Origin: a bacterium
GTDB taxonomy: Bacteria; Fidelibacterota; Marinisomatia; Marinisomatales; JAHJCW01
Assembly: GCA_030621275.1 (NCBI GenBank)
Contig: JAUXHY010000008.1
Span: 1-13,681 of the forward strand
Reading direction: 5' to 3'
DNA length: 13,681 nucleotides
Shown here: positions 1 to 6,557 of the stretch, in pieces
Numbering within the stretch: the stretch's first letter is position 1
Layout: each line of letters starts with the position of its first letter
The notes under the pieces: model-generated
The model's database searches: none
What the model was told of the DNA's origin: nothing
What the model saw: only the letters and a program-made list of their open reading frames with translations
Translations under genes and position numbers: made by a program

Positions 1-747
1 CAAGGAATCGGAGGCAGTTGTCTATTCGGGTGCGATGCGCAAACCGGAGCAAATCAGTATAAGCTAATTAGTCAAACAAACATTAATTTAAGAGACGTTG
101 ATGGTTCCCCGGTGGCACAAAAATTAGCATTTTCGGGTATTCTATCGACAGCAAATCGTAACTATGTTTTTATAATCAATGAAGACGGAAGTAACTTAAC
201 CCAAATTACTAATGTAGATGAACTTATGACATTACCAAATACGGCTATAGAAGTAAAGTTGCAAAGCGGAGGCGGACCTGCTTGGTCGCCGGACGGTGCA
301 CAAATCGGATTTTTTTCCGGTGTAAGAGAATCAATCACAAATCTTGCCCATAGTTGTGTTGTTGTGATGAATAGCGATGGCAGTAATAAACAGATTTTAT
401 ACTCCAAACCCGTTGAGGAAGCTCATTACAGAGATGCTTGCTGGACTACTGATGGCAACTTCCTTATGTTTTCTGTAGAGGAAAATGGTAGAAAAGTAAA
501 GGCTATTAATTTAACTTCCAATACCGTAAGCGACATAACTAATGCAATGGATACCGGTGATGCTGTTGAATACTTTTGCACATCACCAAACGAAATGAAA
601 GTAGTATTTAATCACAGAAATGACTACCACCTAAAAACGGTTATTTTAACTGCCAATGGAAACGCTCTTTCGGCTTCGGGATCAACTGCATTTGCCTCAA
701 CTCATGCTTATACCTATCCGGATTGGGCAGGTTGGGACGGTAACTGA
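1..747 (+). CDS. PD40/TolB-like beta-propeller protein, C-terminal part (5' partial)
   Basis: The reading frame is open from the first base of the window, so the GTG at 112 is an internal valine and the true start lies upstream. The visible 248 residues carry typical PD40 blade signatures: FIINEDGSNLTQITN followed by PAWSPDGAQIGFFS, then VVMNSDGSNKQIL followed by ACWTTDGNFLMFS, and a weaker last blade ending YPDW. Such blades build the propeller of TolB and of many secreted or periplasmic proteins in FCB bacteria, where they mostly serve as protein-binding scaffolds. The first visible residues contain two cysteines (GGSCLFGCD). The protein ends right after the last blade with no anchor or sorting domain. 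The N-terminus is missing, so the location and the number of blades cannot be given. The partner is unknown. Confidence 0.88.
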   Translation, partial: QGIGGSCLFGCDAQTGANQYKLISQTNINLRDVDGSPVAQKLAFSGILSTANRNYVFIINEDGSNLTQITNVDELMTLPNTAIEVKLQSGGGPAWSPDGAQIGFFSGVRESITNLAHSCVVVMNSDGSNKQILYSKPVEEAHYRDACWTTDGNFLMFSVEENGRKVKAINLTSNTVSDITNAMDTGDAVEYFCTSPNEMKVVFNHRNDYHLKTVILTANGNALSASGSTAFASTHAYTYPDWAGWDGN

Positions 748-832
748 TTCATAAAAACTTGGGGGAAATTTAAAACTGTTGTTTTAGCAAAGCAGTTATA
801 GTTGATTTATAATAATTGTTAGGAGGATTGTC

Positions 833-1033
833 ATGGGTTTATGGAATTATGTAGAATCAAAAGTAAAAACCACCACAGTTTGGGATATTGGAATTCTGAA
901 ATTGTTGCTATTTGTAACCGGAATGATTTTTGGTGCATACTATGCCACATTTGTACTGGATTACATGTGGTACTTTTACATCGCGTTTTTTGTTTTGTTG
1001 GTACTTATGTTTTATAGAGTGTTTAAGAAATAA
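833..1033 (+). CDS. Small two-helix inner-membrane protein, 66 aa
   Basis: A perfect AGGAGG at 821-826 lies 6 bases before the ATG, the strongest ribosome binding site in the window, so this short frame is very likely translated. The protein has a short charged N-terminus (residues 1-18, containing WDIGILK), a first hydrophobic helix at about 19-42, a brief turn with DYMW, a second helix at about 46-62, and a basic end FKK. This predicts a helical hairpin in the inner membrane. I recall similar conserved small proteins of 60-70 residues in other bacteria, without a known function. It lies 85 bp after the propeller gene with no terminator between them, so the two may be co-transcribed, and it is followed at once by a strong terminator. 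Its function is unknown. Confidence 0.85.
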   Translation: MGLWNYVESKVKTTTVWDIGILKLLLFVTGMIFGAYYATFVLDYMWYFYIAFFVLLVLMFYRVFKK

Positions 1034-1053
1034 TCTTAATTAAATATTGAAAC

Positions 1054-1084
1054 AAAAACCGCCCCGTATTGGGGCGGTTTTTTT
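1054..1084. terminator. Bidirectional rho-independent terminator between convergent genes
   Basis: CCGCCCC (1059-1065) pairs perfectly with GGGGCGG (1071-1077) around the loop GTATT. The stem is flanked by A-run and T-run partners that extend it. Seven T's follow on the plus strand (1078-1084). Read on the minus strand the same hairpin is followed by TTTTTGTTT. It therefore serves both the small membrane protein gene on the left and the nucleotidase operon on the right. Confidence 0.92.
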
Positions 1085-1124
1085 ATATAATATAACCTCC
1101 TTTTGTTAATGAAATTTTTATTGG

Positions 1125-2579
1125 CTATCGCCTTGCAGTATCGTCTAAATAATTATCAAGTGCATTACCCGCCGATGTATTTAATGAAGTAATCCAATCA
1201 ATTGTTGGTTGATGATAATTCATTGAAGTATAATATGGATTAGGATCATATTGACTAAATAGAAATCTATAATCATTCTGAGCATACAAATAATCCGTCG
1301 TTAAAACACTATATGTAGTGTTATTGTCTATTTCAGTACCATCTAAAAGAAAATAACCGCCAATTGTAGTCATACCACCAAATATCATATCGGCATATCC
1401 GGTACAATTAATCACTTCTGCACCGGTCAATTGTAGCTCTATTATGAAATTTTGGAACGGCAATACTCCAATAATAACTTCTTTTGTGATATCACCGGCA
1501 GGAATTGACTGCCTGATGCCTCCGGCATTTGTCATCGCAATATCAGCATTTGGATATTGATGCAACCAAGAATCAACTATCATATTATGCATCGTACTAG
1601 ACTCTCTAATTATTTCACTATCGGTATAACCGATAACTTCAGAAAGCTCAACATCTGTTTGCGTTCTCCAATATGCAACCACATCAGAAACCGTTTGATC
1701 AGGATTCCCGTTCTCATTTAGATGCACGCTCGGTTCCATATTGACAACTTCTTTTTCTACCTTATTATAAGTTATTTCAACCTTTGCATAACTCTGCATA
1801 AATGCGGTCGTTTTAATAACCGCAACTCCATTTACAATTTCACCAACTAAATCATTATGGCAATGTCCTCCACCAACAACAGAAATTCCTAAAGTATGCA
1901 GGGTGGGCACTAATGCAACCATTTCCGGATAGCAAATATGACCTGCAACAATTAATAATTCAGCACCGTCTTCTTTCGCTTGGGGTACAATATACTCCAG
2001 TGCAGTTGCATAATCTATGAAATCATAATCTACTACATGATCCGGAAAAGTTGAGTATGGTGTTGTTATAGTTGTTAAACCAATTATACCAACCATTACA
2101 TCATCAATATCTTTTATTATATATGGAGTAGCAAAATCGGGAATTTCACCGCTAGCTTTTTCACGAATATTTGCTGACAGATATGGAAAGTCGGCCTGCT
2201 CAATTCGTTCATATAAACCATCAACTTTAAAGTCAAATTCATGATTTCCAATGGCAGATGCATCATATTCCATAGCATTCATCACATCAACAGTAGATTC
2301 TCCTTCAAACCATGTGGAAATAGCGGGACCTGTCCAATTATCCCCACCACTTAAAATTAAATATCTATTGTCACCATCATAGCCTTCGTACTCACGCCAC
2401 AAACCCATCATTCTTGCAGCACCATCTGTATATTCTGAATTTTCTATCCAGCCGTGTTCATCATTAGTATAAAGGATTATTATATTCTGATTGTCGTCAT
2501 CGGGTAAATTCTTTTTACAATTATTAAATAATAGAATTAATAATAGTAGAATTAAATATTTTAAAATATTTCTAATCAC
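1125..2579 (-). CDS. 5'-nucleotidase / cyclic phosphodiesterase family lipoprotein
   Basis: This is a metallophosphatase of the UshA/5'-nucleotidase family, which hydrolyses nucleotides to nucleosides and phosphate outside the cytoplasm. From the chosen start (484 aa) the metal-site motifs are all present: TNDEHG (D40, H42), GGDNWTG (D80), GNHEFD (N112, H113), AGH (H214) and GGGHCH (H239, H241). The C-terminal substrate domain shows NAGGIRQ and a VLPFQNF segment. I chose the GTG at 2579 because GGAG at 2586-2589 sits 6 bases upstream and the protein then begins with a normal lipoprotein signal (hydrophobic 5-18, Cys21, acidic residues after it). Starts at 2618 (ATG) or 2627 (TTG) would add a charged extension and lack a good binding site. 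The lipobox NNC is atypical. It is the last gene of a four-gene envelope operon. Exact substrate (NMP, cyclic nucleotide or UDP-sugar) cannot be read from sequence. Confidence 0.93.
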   Translation of the reverse strand: MIRNILKYLILLLLILLFNNCKKNLPDDDNQNIIILYTNDEHGWIENSEYTDGAARMMGLWREYEGYDGDNRYLILSGGDNWTGPAISTWFEGESTVDVMNAMEYDASAIGNHEFDFKVDGLYERIEQADFPYLSANIREKASGEIPDFATPYIIKDIDDVMVGIIGLTTITTPYSTFPDHVVDYDFIDYATALEYIVPQAKEDGAELLIVAGHICYPEMVALVPTLHTLGISVVGGGHCHNDLVGEIVNGVAVIKTTAFMQSYAKVEITYNKVEKEVVNMEPSVHLNENGNPDQTVSDVVAYWRTQTDVELSEVIGYTDSEIIRESSTMHNMIVDSWLHQYPNADIAMTNAGGIRQSIPAGDITKEVIIGVLPFQNFIIELQLTGAEVINCTGYADMIFGGMTTIGGYFLLDGTEIDNNTTYSVLTTDYLYAQNDYRFLFSQYDPNPYYTSMNYHQPTIDWITSLNTSAGNALDNYLDDTARR

Positions 2580-2585
2580 TTTGCG

Positions 2586-2589
2586 CTCC
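2586..2589 (-). promoter_or_regulatory. Ribosome binding site that sets the nucleotidase start
   Basis: Read on the minus strand this is GGAG, six bases before the GTG at 2579-2577. No comparable site precedes the longer ATG (2618) or TTG (2627) alternatives. The shorter start also gives a compact lipoprotein signal peptide. Confidence 0.6.
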
Positions 2590-2623
2590 AATTTTATTGC
2601 AAAATTATTGTAATTCATTTTTT

Positions 2624-3199
2624 TCAATATTGTTGGGTAGAATAATATATCTCCACTCCTCTGGCTTGTAATTCCGGAATATAAGTATTAAGTGAAACTG
2701 CACTTAATGGATTATAGCTAATGACAACTATATCGCCATTACCTATACCTTGATTTTGAATAAGCGGATAAATATCTTCGATTAGATTCCCGCCAATATA
2801 TAAATTGGTAAGACTCGTTAATTCACTCAAAACACTAATATCACTTATTTGATTTGTCCAAAGATTAATATATTGAAGACGTTTTAAAACCGCAAAAGGG
2901 CTTATATCGCTAATTTGATTAGTGCATATATTTATCCATTCAAGATTTTTACAATATTCTATTCCATCAATACTGCTTATATTCCTTTCATAGCCGTTGA
3001 TGTAATGAATTGTCATCATATCATTTTTTATAATATCACCGCTTGGTTTATTAAGCACTTCTCGGATAAGGGCTTCAAAGGCTGGATCAGAAAAAGTAAT
3101 ACCGGGATCATTAATTTCTGTTGGTGAAGAACAACCATTTAAATTAAATGAAATCAAAAAACAGAAAACGAACACTGAATACATATTTACTAATTTCAT
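2624..3199 (-). CDS. Leucine-rich-repeat (internalin-like) lipoprotein
   Basis: The chosen ATG at 3199 follows AGGA (3206-3209) by 6 bases and yields a 191-residue protein with a classic lipoprotein signal: hydrophobic stretch 7-18 and lipobox LNGC with Cys23. A longer GTG start at 3235 overlaps the previous stop codon but places 12 polar residues before the signal. After a linker, a segment FSDPAFEALIREVLNKPSGDI is the cap typical of environmental internalin-like LRR proteins. Then about three to four 22-residue repeats follow, with the core LxxIN(I/L)xTNQISDIS. LRR arcs of this type bind proteins or glycans. The array is short, so it may be a small adaptor on the envelope. The ligand is unknown. 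It sits between two other lipoprotein genes in the same direction, 44 bases before the nucleotidase start. Confidence 0.88.
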   Translation of the reverse strand: MKLVNMYSVFVFCFLISFNLNGCSSPTEINDPGITFSDPAFEALIREVLNKPSGDIIKNDMMTIHYINGYERNISSIDGIEYCKNLEWINICTNQISDISPFAVLKRLQYINLWTNQISDISVLSELTSLTNLYIGGNLIEDIYPLIQNQGIGNGDIVVISYNPLSAVSLNTYIPELQARGVEIYYSTQQY

Positions 3200-3205
3200 A
3201 ATATT

Positions 3206-3209
3206 TCCT
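3206..3209 (-). promoter_or_regulatory. Ribosome binding site that sets the LRR lipoprotein start
   Basis: Minus-strand AGGA six bases before the ATG at 3199-3197. It favours this start over the GTG at 3235, which only overlaps the upstream stop codon. Confidence 0.6.
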
Positions 3210-3231
3210 GTATTAGAATTGAAGTTTTTAT

Positions 3232-3822
3232 TCACTCTTTATTAGGTTTTTCTAATATCTCTGATGCTGAGAAAAAGTAGTCTTCATAACCTTCTATTTG
3301 TTCTTCAAATATTTGAATTTTAAAAACACCAACAACATCAGTTATTTTGGCATCTACAAATACTTTACTATAGACTTCACCGCTACCAGCATTACTATAA
3401 CTACCATAAGTTCGCCTAATACGTGTTTTTTGGTCATATAATGTTTGTAATGGGTCGCGATTTATTTCTGGTTGTCTATCAAGTAAATAGCCGTCAACCT
3501 TATGTTCAGATTTCTCAATTTTGGCATCAAGACTAGGCTCGTCATTAAAAGCAATTTTATCAACATAACTACTGTCCTCATAAACAATAAAATATTTACC
3601 GTTTTCTTCAATTGTGATCTCCGCACACCTGCGTAGTAAATAATCAAATACAGTTTCAGCTGTGGTATGTTGATTACCCTTAAATGATACTTTGTAATTA
3701 TTCTCTATTAGTTGATTAGAACTATACCCTCCCAGTGCTCCTTTTGGTTGATAAGGTGTAGAGCAATCATAGACTAGAATAGCAATCAATATGGTAATAA
3801 TATGTTTTATTTTCATTTTCAT
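3232..3822 (-). CDS. CC0125/CC1285-like family lipoprotein
   Basis: The 196-residue protein starts with a lipoprotein-like signal (basic KMKIKH, hydrophobic 8-17, Cys20 in VYDCSTPYQP; the Asp before Cys is atypical). The segment TPYQPKGALGGYS, then VSFKGN, then ETVFDYLLRRCAEITIE matches the pattern I recall for the CC0125/CC1285 lipoprotein family, whose function is not established. The normal family word is DYLLYRAAE. The rest is polar with an Arg/Tyr/Ser-rich stretch at about 133-150. The start ATG overlaps the previous stop as ATGA, with GGAG at 3827-3830. A second Met two codons on has more usual spacing. Translation is probably coupled to the upstream CarboxypepD_reg gene. The family call is from memory of motifs, not a search. 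Confidence 0.8.
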   Translation of the reverse strand: MKMKIKHIITILIAILVYDCSTPYQPKGALGGYSSNQLIENNYKVSFKGNQHTTAETVFDYLLRRCAEITIEENGKYFIVYEDSSYVDKIAFNDEPSLDAKIEKSEHKVDGYLLDRQPEINRDPLQTLYDQKTRIRRTYGSYSNAGSGEVYSKVFVDAKITDVVGVFKIQIFEEQIEGYEDYFFSASEILEKPNKE

Positions 3823-5018
3823 TCTTCTCCAATTTTATAATCAAACGGCAGCATATCTGCTACTCTTTCTTTAGACCACACCCCTGTGGTTTTAATTGCA
3901 TAGATGTCAAAATAACGTCCGTGCTTATCTAAAATAGTGGAATCCCCAATAATTTTTATCCATGATGTGCCCTTCGAGTCATCTCTATTCCCAAATGGAA
4001 ATAAATCCTTATTGTATGTTACCTCCAATGAACCATCAAACTGTAAGTACATTTCATTTGGATTATTAGTCTCTGTTAAAAAACAGTTTGTATTTACTAG
4101 TTGCCTATTCCCGACCGATATTGGTTTTACTTCATAAAGATCAGTGGCCCTTTTGCGAATATTTTTAAGACTATCAATTTGAAGAATATAAAATCCCTGC
4201 TCTTCTATTAGGGTAATATCACCGTATGTGACTTTAACATTATGCCTTATTGCGTCTCCCCATTTGAACACCATTGGTCTTTTAGTAGTATCTCCATCGG
4301 TCAGTTTAAAATTTTCACAAATTATTGTTAGAAAATGTCTAAAAGAACCTAAATATGTATCTATACGATTATCAAACCAATCAACAGAGTCATGATATGT
4401 GGTTGCTGTTTTTTCAATAAAATGTGGATAGCCGGTATATTTTACATAACCACTGGATAATTCAAAATCCTCTAAAACATAGTGAATATCATATCCTAAT
4501 GAGTTATTTACAATTTTAATTGGTTCGTCCGCATATGCTATAAAATAGCCAAATACATCTTCCTTAAATCGAATTACATCCTCATTTGTAATATATGAAT
4601 TTTTTCCATTTTCGCTTGTTCCTAGTAGTGCTTTTCTAAATCGAGATAAATTTCTTTTTCTTTTCCATGATCCTTTTGCAGAGACGATGACTTCCGGCAA
4701 CCGTATTGGCTGCTTGTACATTTCAAATCTAAGGTTTCGTCTACTATCGTTGTATATTCCAATTTTGGCATTTAGAATTTCATAGCCAATTACGGAAGCA
4801 ATGATCTCGTACCTGCCATAAGGAAGATTTCTCAATTCAAAATACCCGTTCTTATCTGATGCAGTTCCAATACTTGACTTCGAAATAAAAATATTCGCAT
4901 TGGCGATTGGCTCGCGAGTCTCAGCATCTATTATATTTCCATAAATACGCGGTTTTACGAACTCTTGAGATACAAGGCAACTACTGATACCGATTAATAT
5001 GGTTATCAAGTATTTCAT
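3819..5018 (-). CDS. Exported protein with N-terminal CarboxypepD_reg domain and conserved C-terminal module
   Basis: With the ATG at 5018 (399 aa) the protein opens with a clean signal peptide (hydrophobic 4-16, likely cleavage near SQE). A GTG at 5030 would add four residues, and neither start has a clear binding site. Residues about 24-105 form a CarboxypepD_reg-like beta-sandwich: IYGNIIDAETREPIANAN, GTASDKNGYFELRNLPYGRYE and the IGY word. LPEVIVSAKG follows, as before TonB-dependent receptor plugs. No plug or barrel comes next. Instead a roughly 280-residue module follows with ADEPIKIVNNSLGY, YxLEDFEL, YTGYPHF and YLGSFRHFL. I recall similar words in other FCB proteins with this domain layout, function unknown. 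It leads a four-gene operon and overlaps the next gene by 4 bases. It is probably periplasmic or surface exposed. Confidence 0.85.
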   Translation of the reverse strand: MKYLITILIGISSCLVSQEFVKPRIYGNIIDAETREPIANANIFISKSSIGTASDKNGYFELRNLPYGRYEIIASVIGYEILNAKIGIYNDSRRNLRFEMYKQPIRLPEVIVSAKGSWKRKRNLSRFRKALLGTSENGKNSYITNEDVIRFKEDVFGYFIAYADEPIKIVNNSLGYDIHYVLEDFELSSGYVKYTGYPHFIEKTATTYHDSVDWFDNRIDTYLGSFRHFLTIICENFKLTDGDTTKRPMVFKWGDAIRHNVKVTYGDITLIEEQGFYILQIDSLKNIRKRATDLYEVKPISVGNRQLVNTNCFLTETNNPNEMYLQFDGSLEVTYNKDLFPFGNRDDSKGTSWIKIIGDSTILDKHGRYFDIYAIKTTGVWSKERVADMLPFDYKIGEE

Positions 5019-5165
5019 TGGTGTGGTCACTTTTTATAATGCAAAAATTGTACCACAATATATTATTTACTTTTATTGAGGGAAACCATTTTATAACAAA
5101 TAATTTGTGTATACAGTGTGGCCATTAATATGCTTACAAAGTAACCATATTTCATTTTGAAAGGT

Positions 5166-5191
5166 ACCCCCCACTTCGTGGCGGTTTTTTT
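5166..5191 (+). terminator. Terminator-like hairpin facing against the flanking genes
   Basis: CCAC (5171-5174) and GTGG (5178-5181) pair around TTC. A C-C mismatch and two more C-G pairs extend the stem, and seven T's follow (5185-5191). The tail GGCGGTTTTTTTAT is identical to that of the terminator at 1073-1086. Both neighbouring genes run on the minus strand, where the hairpin has no U-tract after it, so its job is unclear. Confidence 0.4.
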
Positions 5192-5232
5192 ATCTAATTT
5201 AACCGCAATATTTATTCCAATATTTAAGACGT

Positions 5233-5784
5233 CTATAAACTAAAGTTAAACGTTATACCTAACAAGATAATGTGTTCGCTGAAGTCTATCACGTTCACAT
5301 TATTTACTTCTTTATTAGCATATAAATATTTATATATTCCGTAAAATCCAATTTTCCAGAATGCTCTAACATTGACCCCTGCTTCGACATTATACACCAT
5401 TCCTCTATTCATTGCATCTGAGTCATCTATGCCTTTTGGAACATCTAACCAACCAATTCCTCCCCCTGTAAAAAATACTGCCCTTTCTGATTTAAATAAT
5501 TTTGTCATGTAAAGAATATTAGCGACCGTTAGATCAGCTATTTCATACGAATGGGTAGGACCCGCGCTATTCGTATAATATTCAGTGGAAATCGAAAGGA
5601 CGAATGGAATATTTCTTGGTTTAATATCGAGAGCCAATTGTCCGCCTCCTAATTGCCCGATCGGTGATCGGTCATCAGTAAATCCTCCTTGACCTAATCG
5701 AATTGTGAAGTCAACTTTTTCCTGAGAGAAAAGTTGACTTGATACTGAGATAATAAGAATTAAGGGAAGGATTGTTTTAAACAT
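5233..5784 (-). CDS. Predicted outer-membrane beta-barrel protein
   Basis: The ATG at 5784 follows AGGAG (5791-5795) by 6 bases. The 183-residue product has a signal peptide (hydrophobic 5-18, likely cut after FS at 20). The mature part alternates polar and hydrophobic residues in strands rich in Gly, Tyr and Asn, for example VDFTIRLGQG, VLSISTEYY, VFFTGGGIGWL and KIGFYGIYKYLY. It ends with a final strand HIILLGITFNFSL. This is the usual look of a small eight-stranded OmpA/OprF-type barrel. No OmpA peptidoglycan-binding domain is present. It lies 34 bases after the PNPOx-like gene and is probably co-transcribed with it from the promoter at 6454-6482. The ligand or role is unknown. A periplasmic beta-sandwich is a less likely alternative. 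Confidence 0.82.
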   Translation of the reverse strand: MFKTILPLILIISVSSQLFSQEKVDFTIRLGQGGFTDDRSPIGQLGGGQLALDIKPRNIPFVLSISTEYYTNSAGPTHSYEIADLTVANILYMTKLFKSERAVFFTGGGIGWLDVPKGIDDSDAMNRGMVYNVEAGVNVRAFWKIGFYGIYKYLYANKEVNNVNVIDFSEHIILLGITFNFSL

Positions 5785-5818
5785 GGCTTTCTCCTTTTAT
5801 TATTAACATATAACATGA

Positions 5819-6367
5819 TTAAAATTCAATGAAAGCGGGTTGTCCTTCTGAATCCCAAAATAATTTGTGCTTGTAGCTACAAATCTCCATTCTCTCGGGT
5901 ATTACTTTAATTAGTATATAATCTTTTTCAGGATCGGGATAGTATCGCGTCCAACTTCTTTTCCAATAATGAACCTTCTTTTCAGGGTCATTAACAATGT
6001 GCGCTTTTCCTGCAACAGACACATAACTATGCCCTTTTGTATCAAAATAAAATACCATCACATTGGGATTATTTTTAATCTGTTTTACTTTTCGACTCCC
6101 AGTGCTTGTTCCAAGCCATATAACCATATTCTCTTCCGGTGGAAAAACATACATGGTTCTTGCCTGAGGTTTTCCATTTTCATTAACTGTGACAAACGTA
6201 CGACTTCGCGCTGAATCAATTATAGTTTGAGCTATCGTTAATAAACTATCGCGCGATATTTCCGGTCTGTCTTTAACCATTAGTTCTTGCGCCATTAGTG
6301 AAGATGTAATTGATATGATTACTAATACGAAGATAAAATGAATTAATCCGTGAGATTTTAATATCAT
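5819..6367 (-). CDS. Exported pyridoxamine 5'-phosphate oxidase-like (split-barrel) protein
   Basis: The ATG at 6367 follows AGAGG (6374-6378) by 6 bases. The 182-residue product starts with a signal peptide: basic/polar 1-7, hydrophobic 8-24, and a good signal peptidase I site after LMA (Ala26). From about residue 45 the PNPOx-like split barrel of the general-stress-protein type follows: RTFVTVNENGKPQARTMYVFPP, then LGTSTGSRKVKQIKNNPNVMVFYFD, then YVSVAGKAHIV, and W-K-R-x-W near 134-138. Family members bind FMN, heme or related cofactors and are normally cytoplasmic, so the signal peptide is unusual. It need not be an oxidase. It heads a two-gene unit with the beta-barrel protein and has a strong promoter and a leader of about 80 bases. 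Confidence 0.88.
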   Translation of the reverse strand: MILKSHGLIHFIFVLVIISITSSLMAQELMVKDRPEISRDSLLTIAQTIIDSARSRTFVTVNENGKPQARTMYVFPPEENMVIWLGTSTGSRKVKQIKNNPNVMVFYFDTKGHSYVSVAGKAHIVNDPEKKVHYWKRSWTRYYPDPEKDYILIKVIPERMEICSYKHKLFWDSEGQPAFIEF

Positions 6368-6407
6368 AATATGCCTCTTTTAATTATAGATTTACAGTTC
6401 CACGAGT

Positions 6408-6432
6408 CACCATAAGACGTAAAACACCATAA
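6408..6432 (-). repeat. Two direct copies of TTATGGTG in the leader of the PNPOx-like gene
   Basis: CACCATAA occurs at 6408-6415 and again at 6425-6432 (TTATGGTG on the coding strand), a 17-base period with 9 bases between copies. Both lie between the predicted transcription start near 6447 and the gene. They could be a regulator site or chance. Confidence 0.35.
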
Positions 6433-6453
6433 TTCATAGATATCTTGGAAAAT

Positions 6454-6482
6454 ATTATACGCTTAAATGGTCTAAATATCAA
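6454..6482 (-). promoter_or_regulatory. Sigma70-like promoter for the PNPOx-like/beta-barrel pair
   Basis: On the minus strand TTGATA (6482-6477) is followed by exactly 17 bases and a perfect TATAAT (6459-6454). Transcription would start near 6447 and give a leader of about 80 bases before the ATG at 6367. It is the best promoter match I find in the window and lies in the divergent intergenic region. Confidence 0.65.
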
Positions 6483-6498
6483 TAATAACCTATTTTAG

Positions 6499-6520
6499 GA
6501 ACAAACCACCTTTTTTGTTC
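6499..6520. promoter_or_regulatory. Inverted repeat GAACAAA-N8-TTTGTTC upstream of the PDZ gene
   Basis: Arms at 6499-6505 and 6514-6520 are perfect 7-base complements. The flanking TA/TA also pairs after one mismatch on each side. The right arm contains TTGTTC, which sits 16 bases before TATAAT at 6537-6542. There is no T-run after it, so it looks more like an operator or leader hairpin than a terminator. Confidence 0.35.
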
Positions 6521-6557
6521 GTATTTAAAAAGTGAATATAATTTAGGAGAACCTATT

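Noticed and set aside
112..747. A complete gene starting at the GTG at 112
   Set aside because: The frame has no stop from base 1 to 112 and the upstream residues read like the same protein, so the gene enters from outside the window.
775..797. Imperfect hairpin AACTG...CAGTT between the propeller gene and the small membrane gene as a terminator
   Set aside because: The stem is short with a bulge and no T-run follows, so read-through is more likely.
784..813. TTAGCA-18-TATAAT before the small membrane protein gene
   Set aside because: The -35 match is weak and the start point would fall at about 820, right at the AGGAGG site, leaving almost no leader.
2840..2945. Short tandem DNA repeats on the minus strand
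   Set aside because: They are explained by the 22-residue (66-base) leucine-rich repeats of the coding sequence.
6515..6542. TTGTTC-16-TATAAT as promoter of the PDZ gene
   Set aside because: Transcription would start near 6549, inside or at the end of the AGGAG binding site (6545-6549), which would remove the site from the mRNA. Kept only as a note with the inverted repeat.
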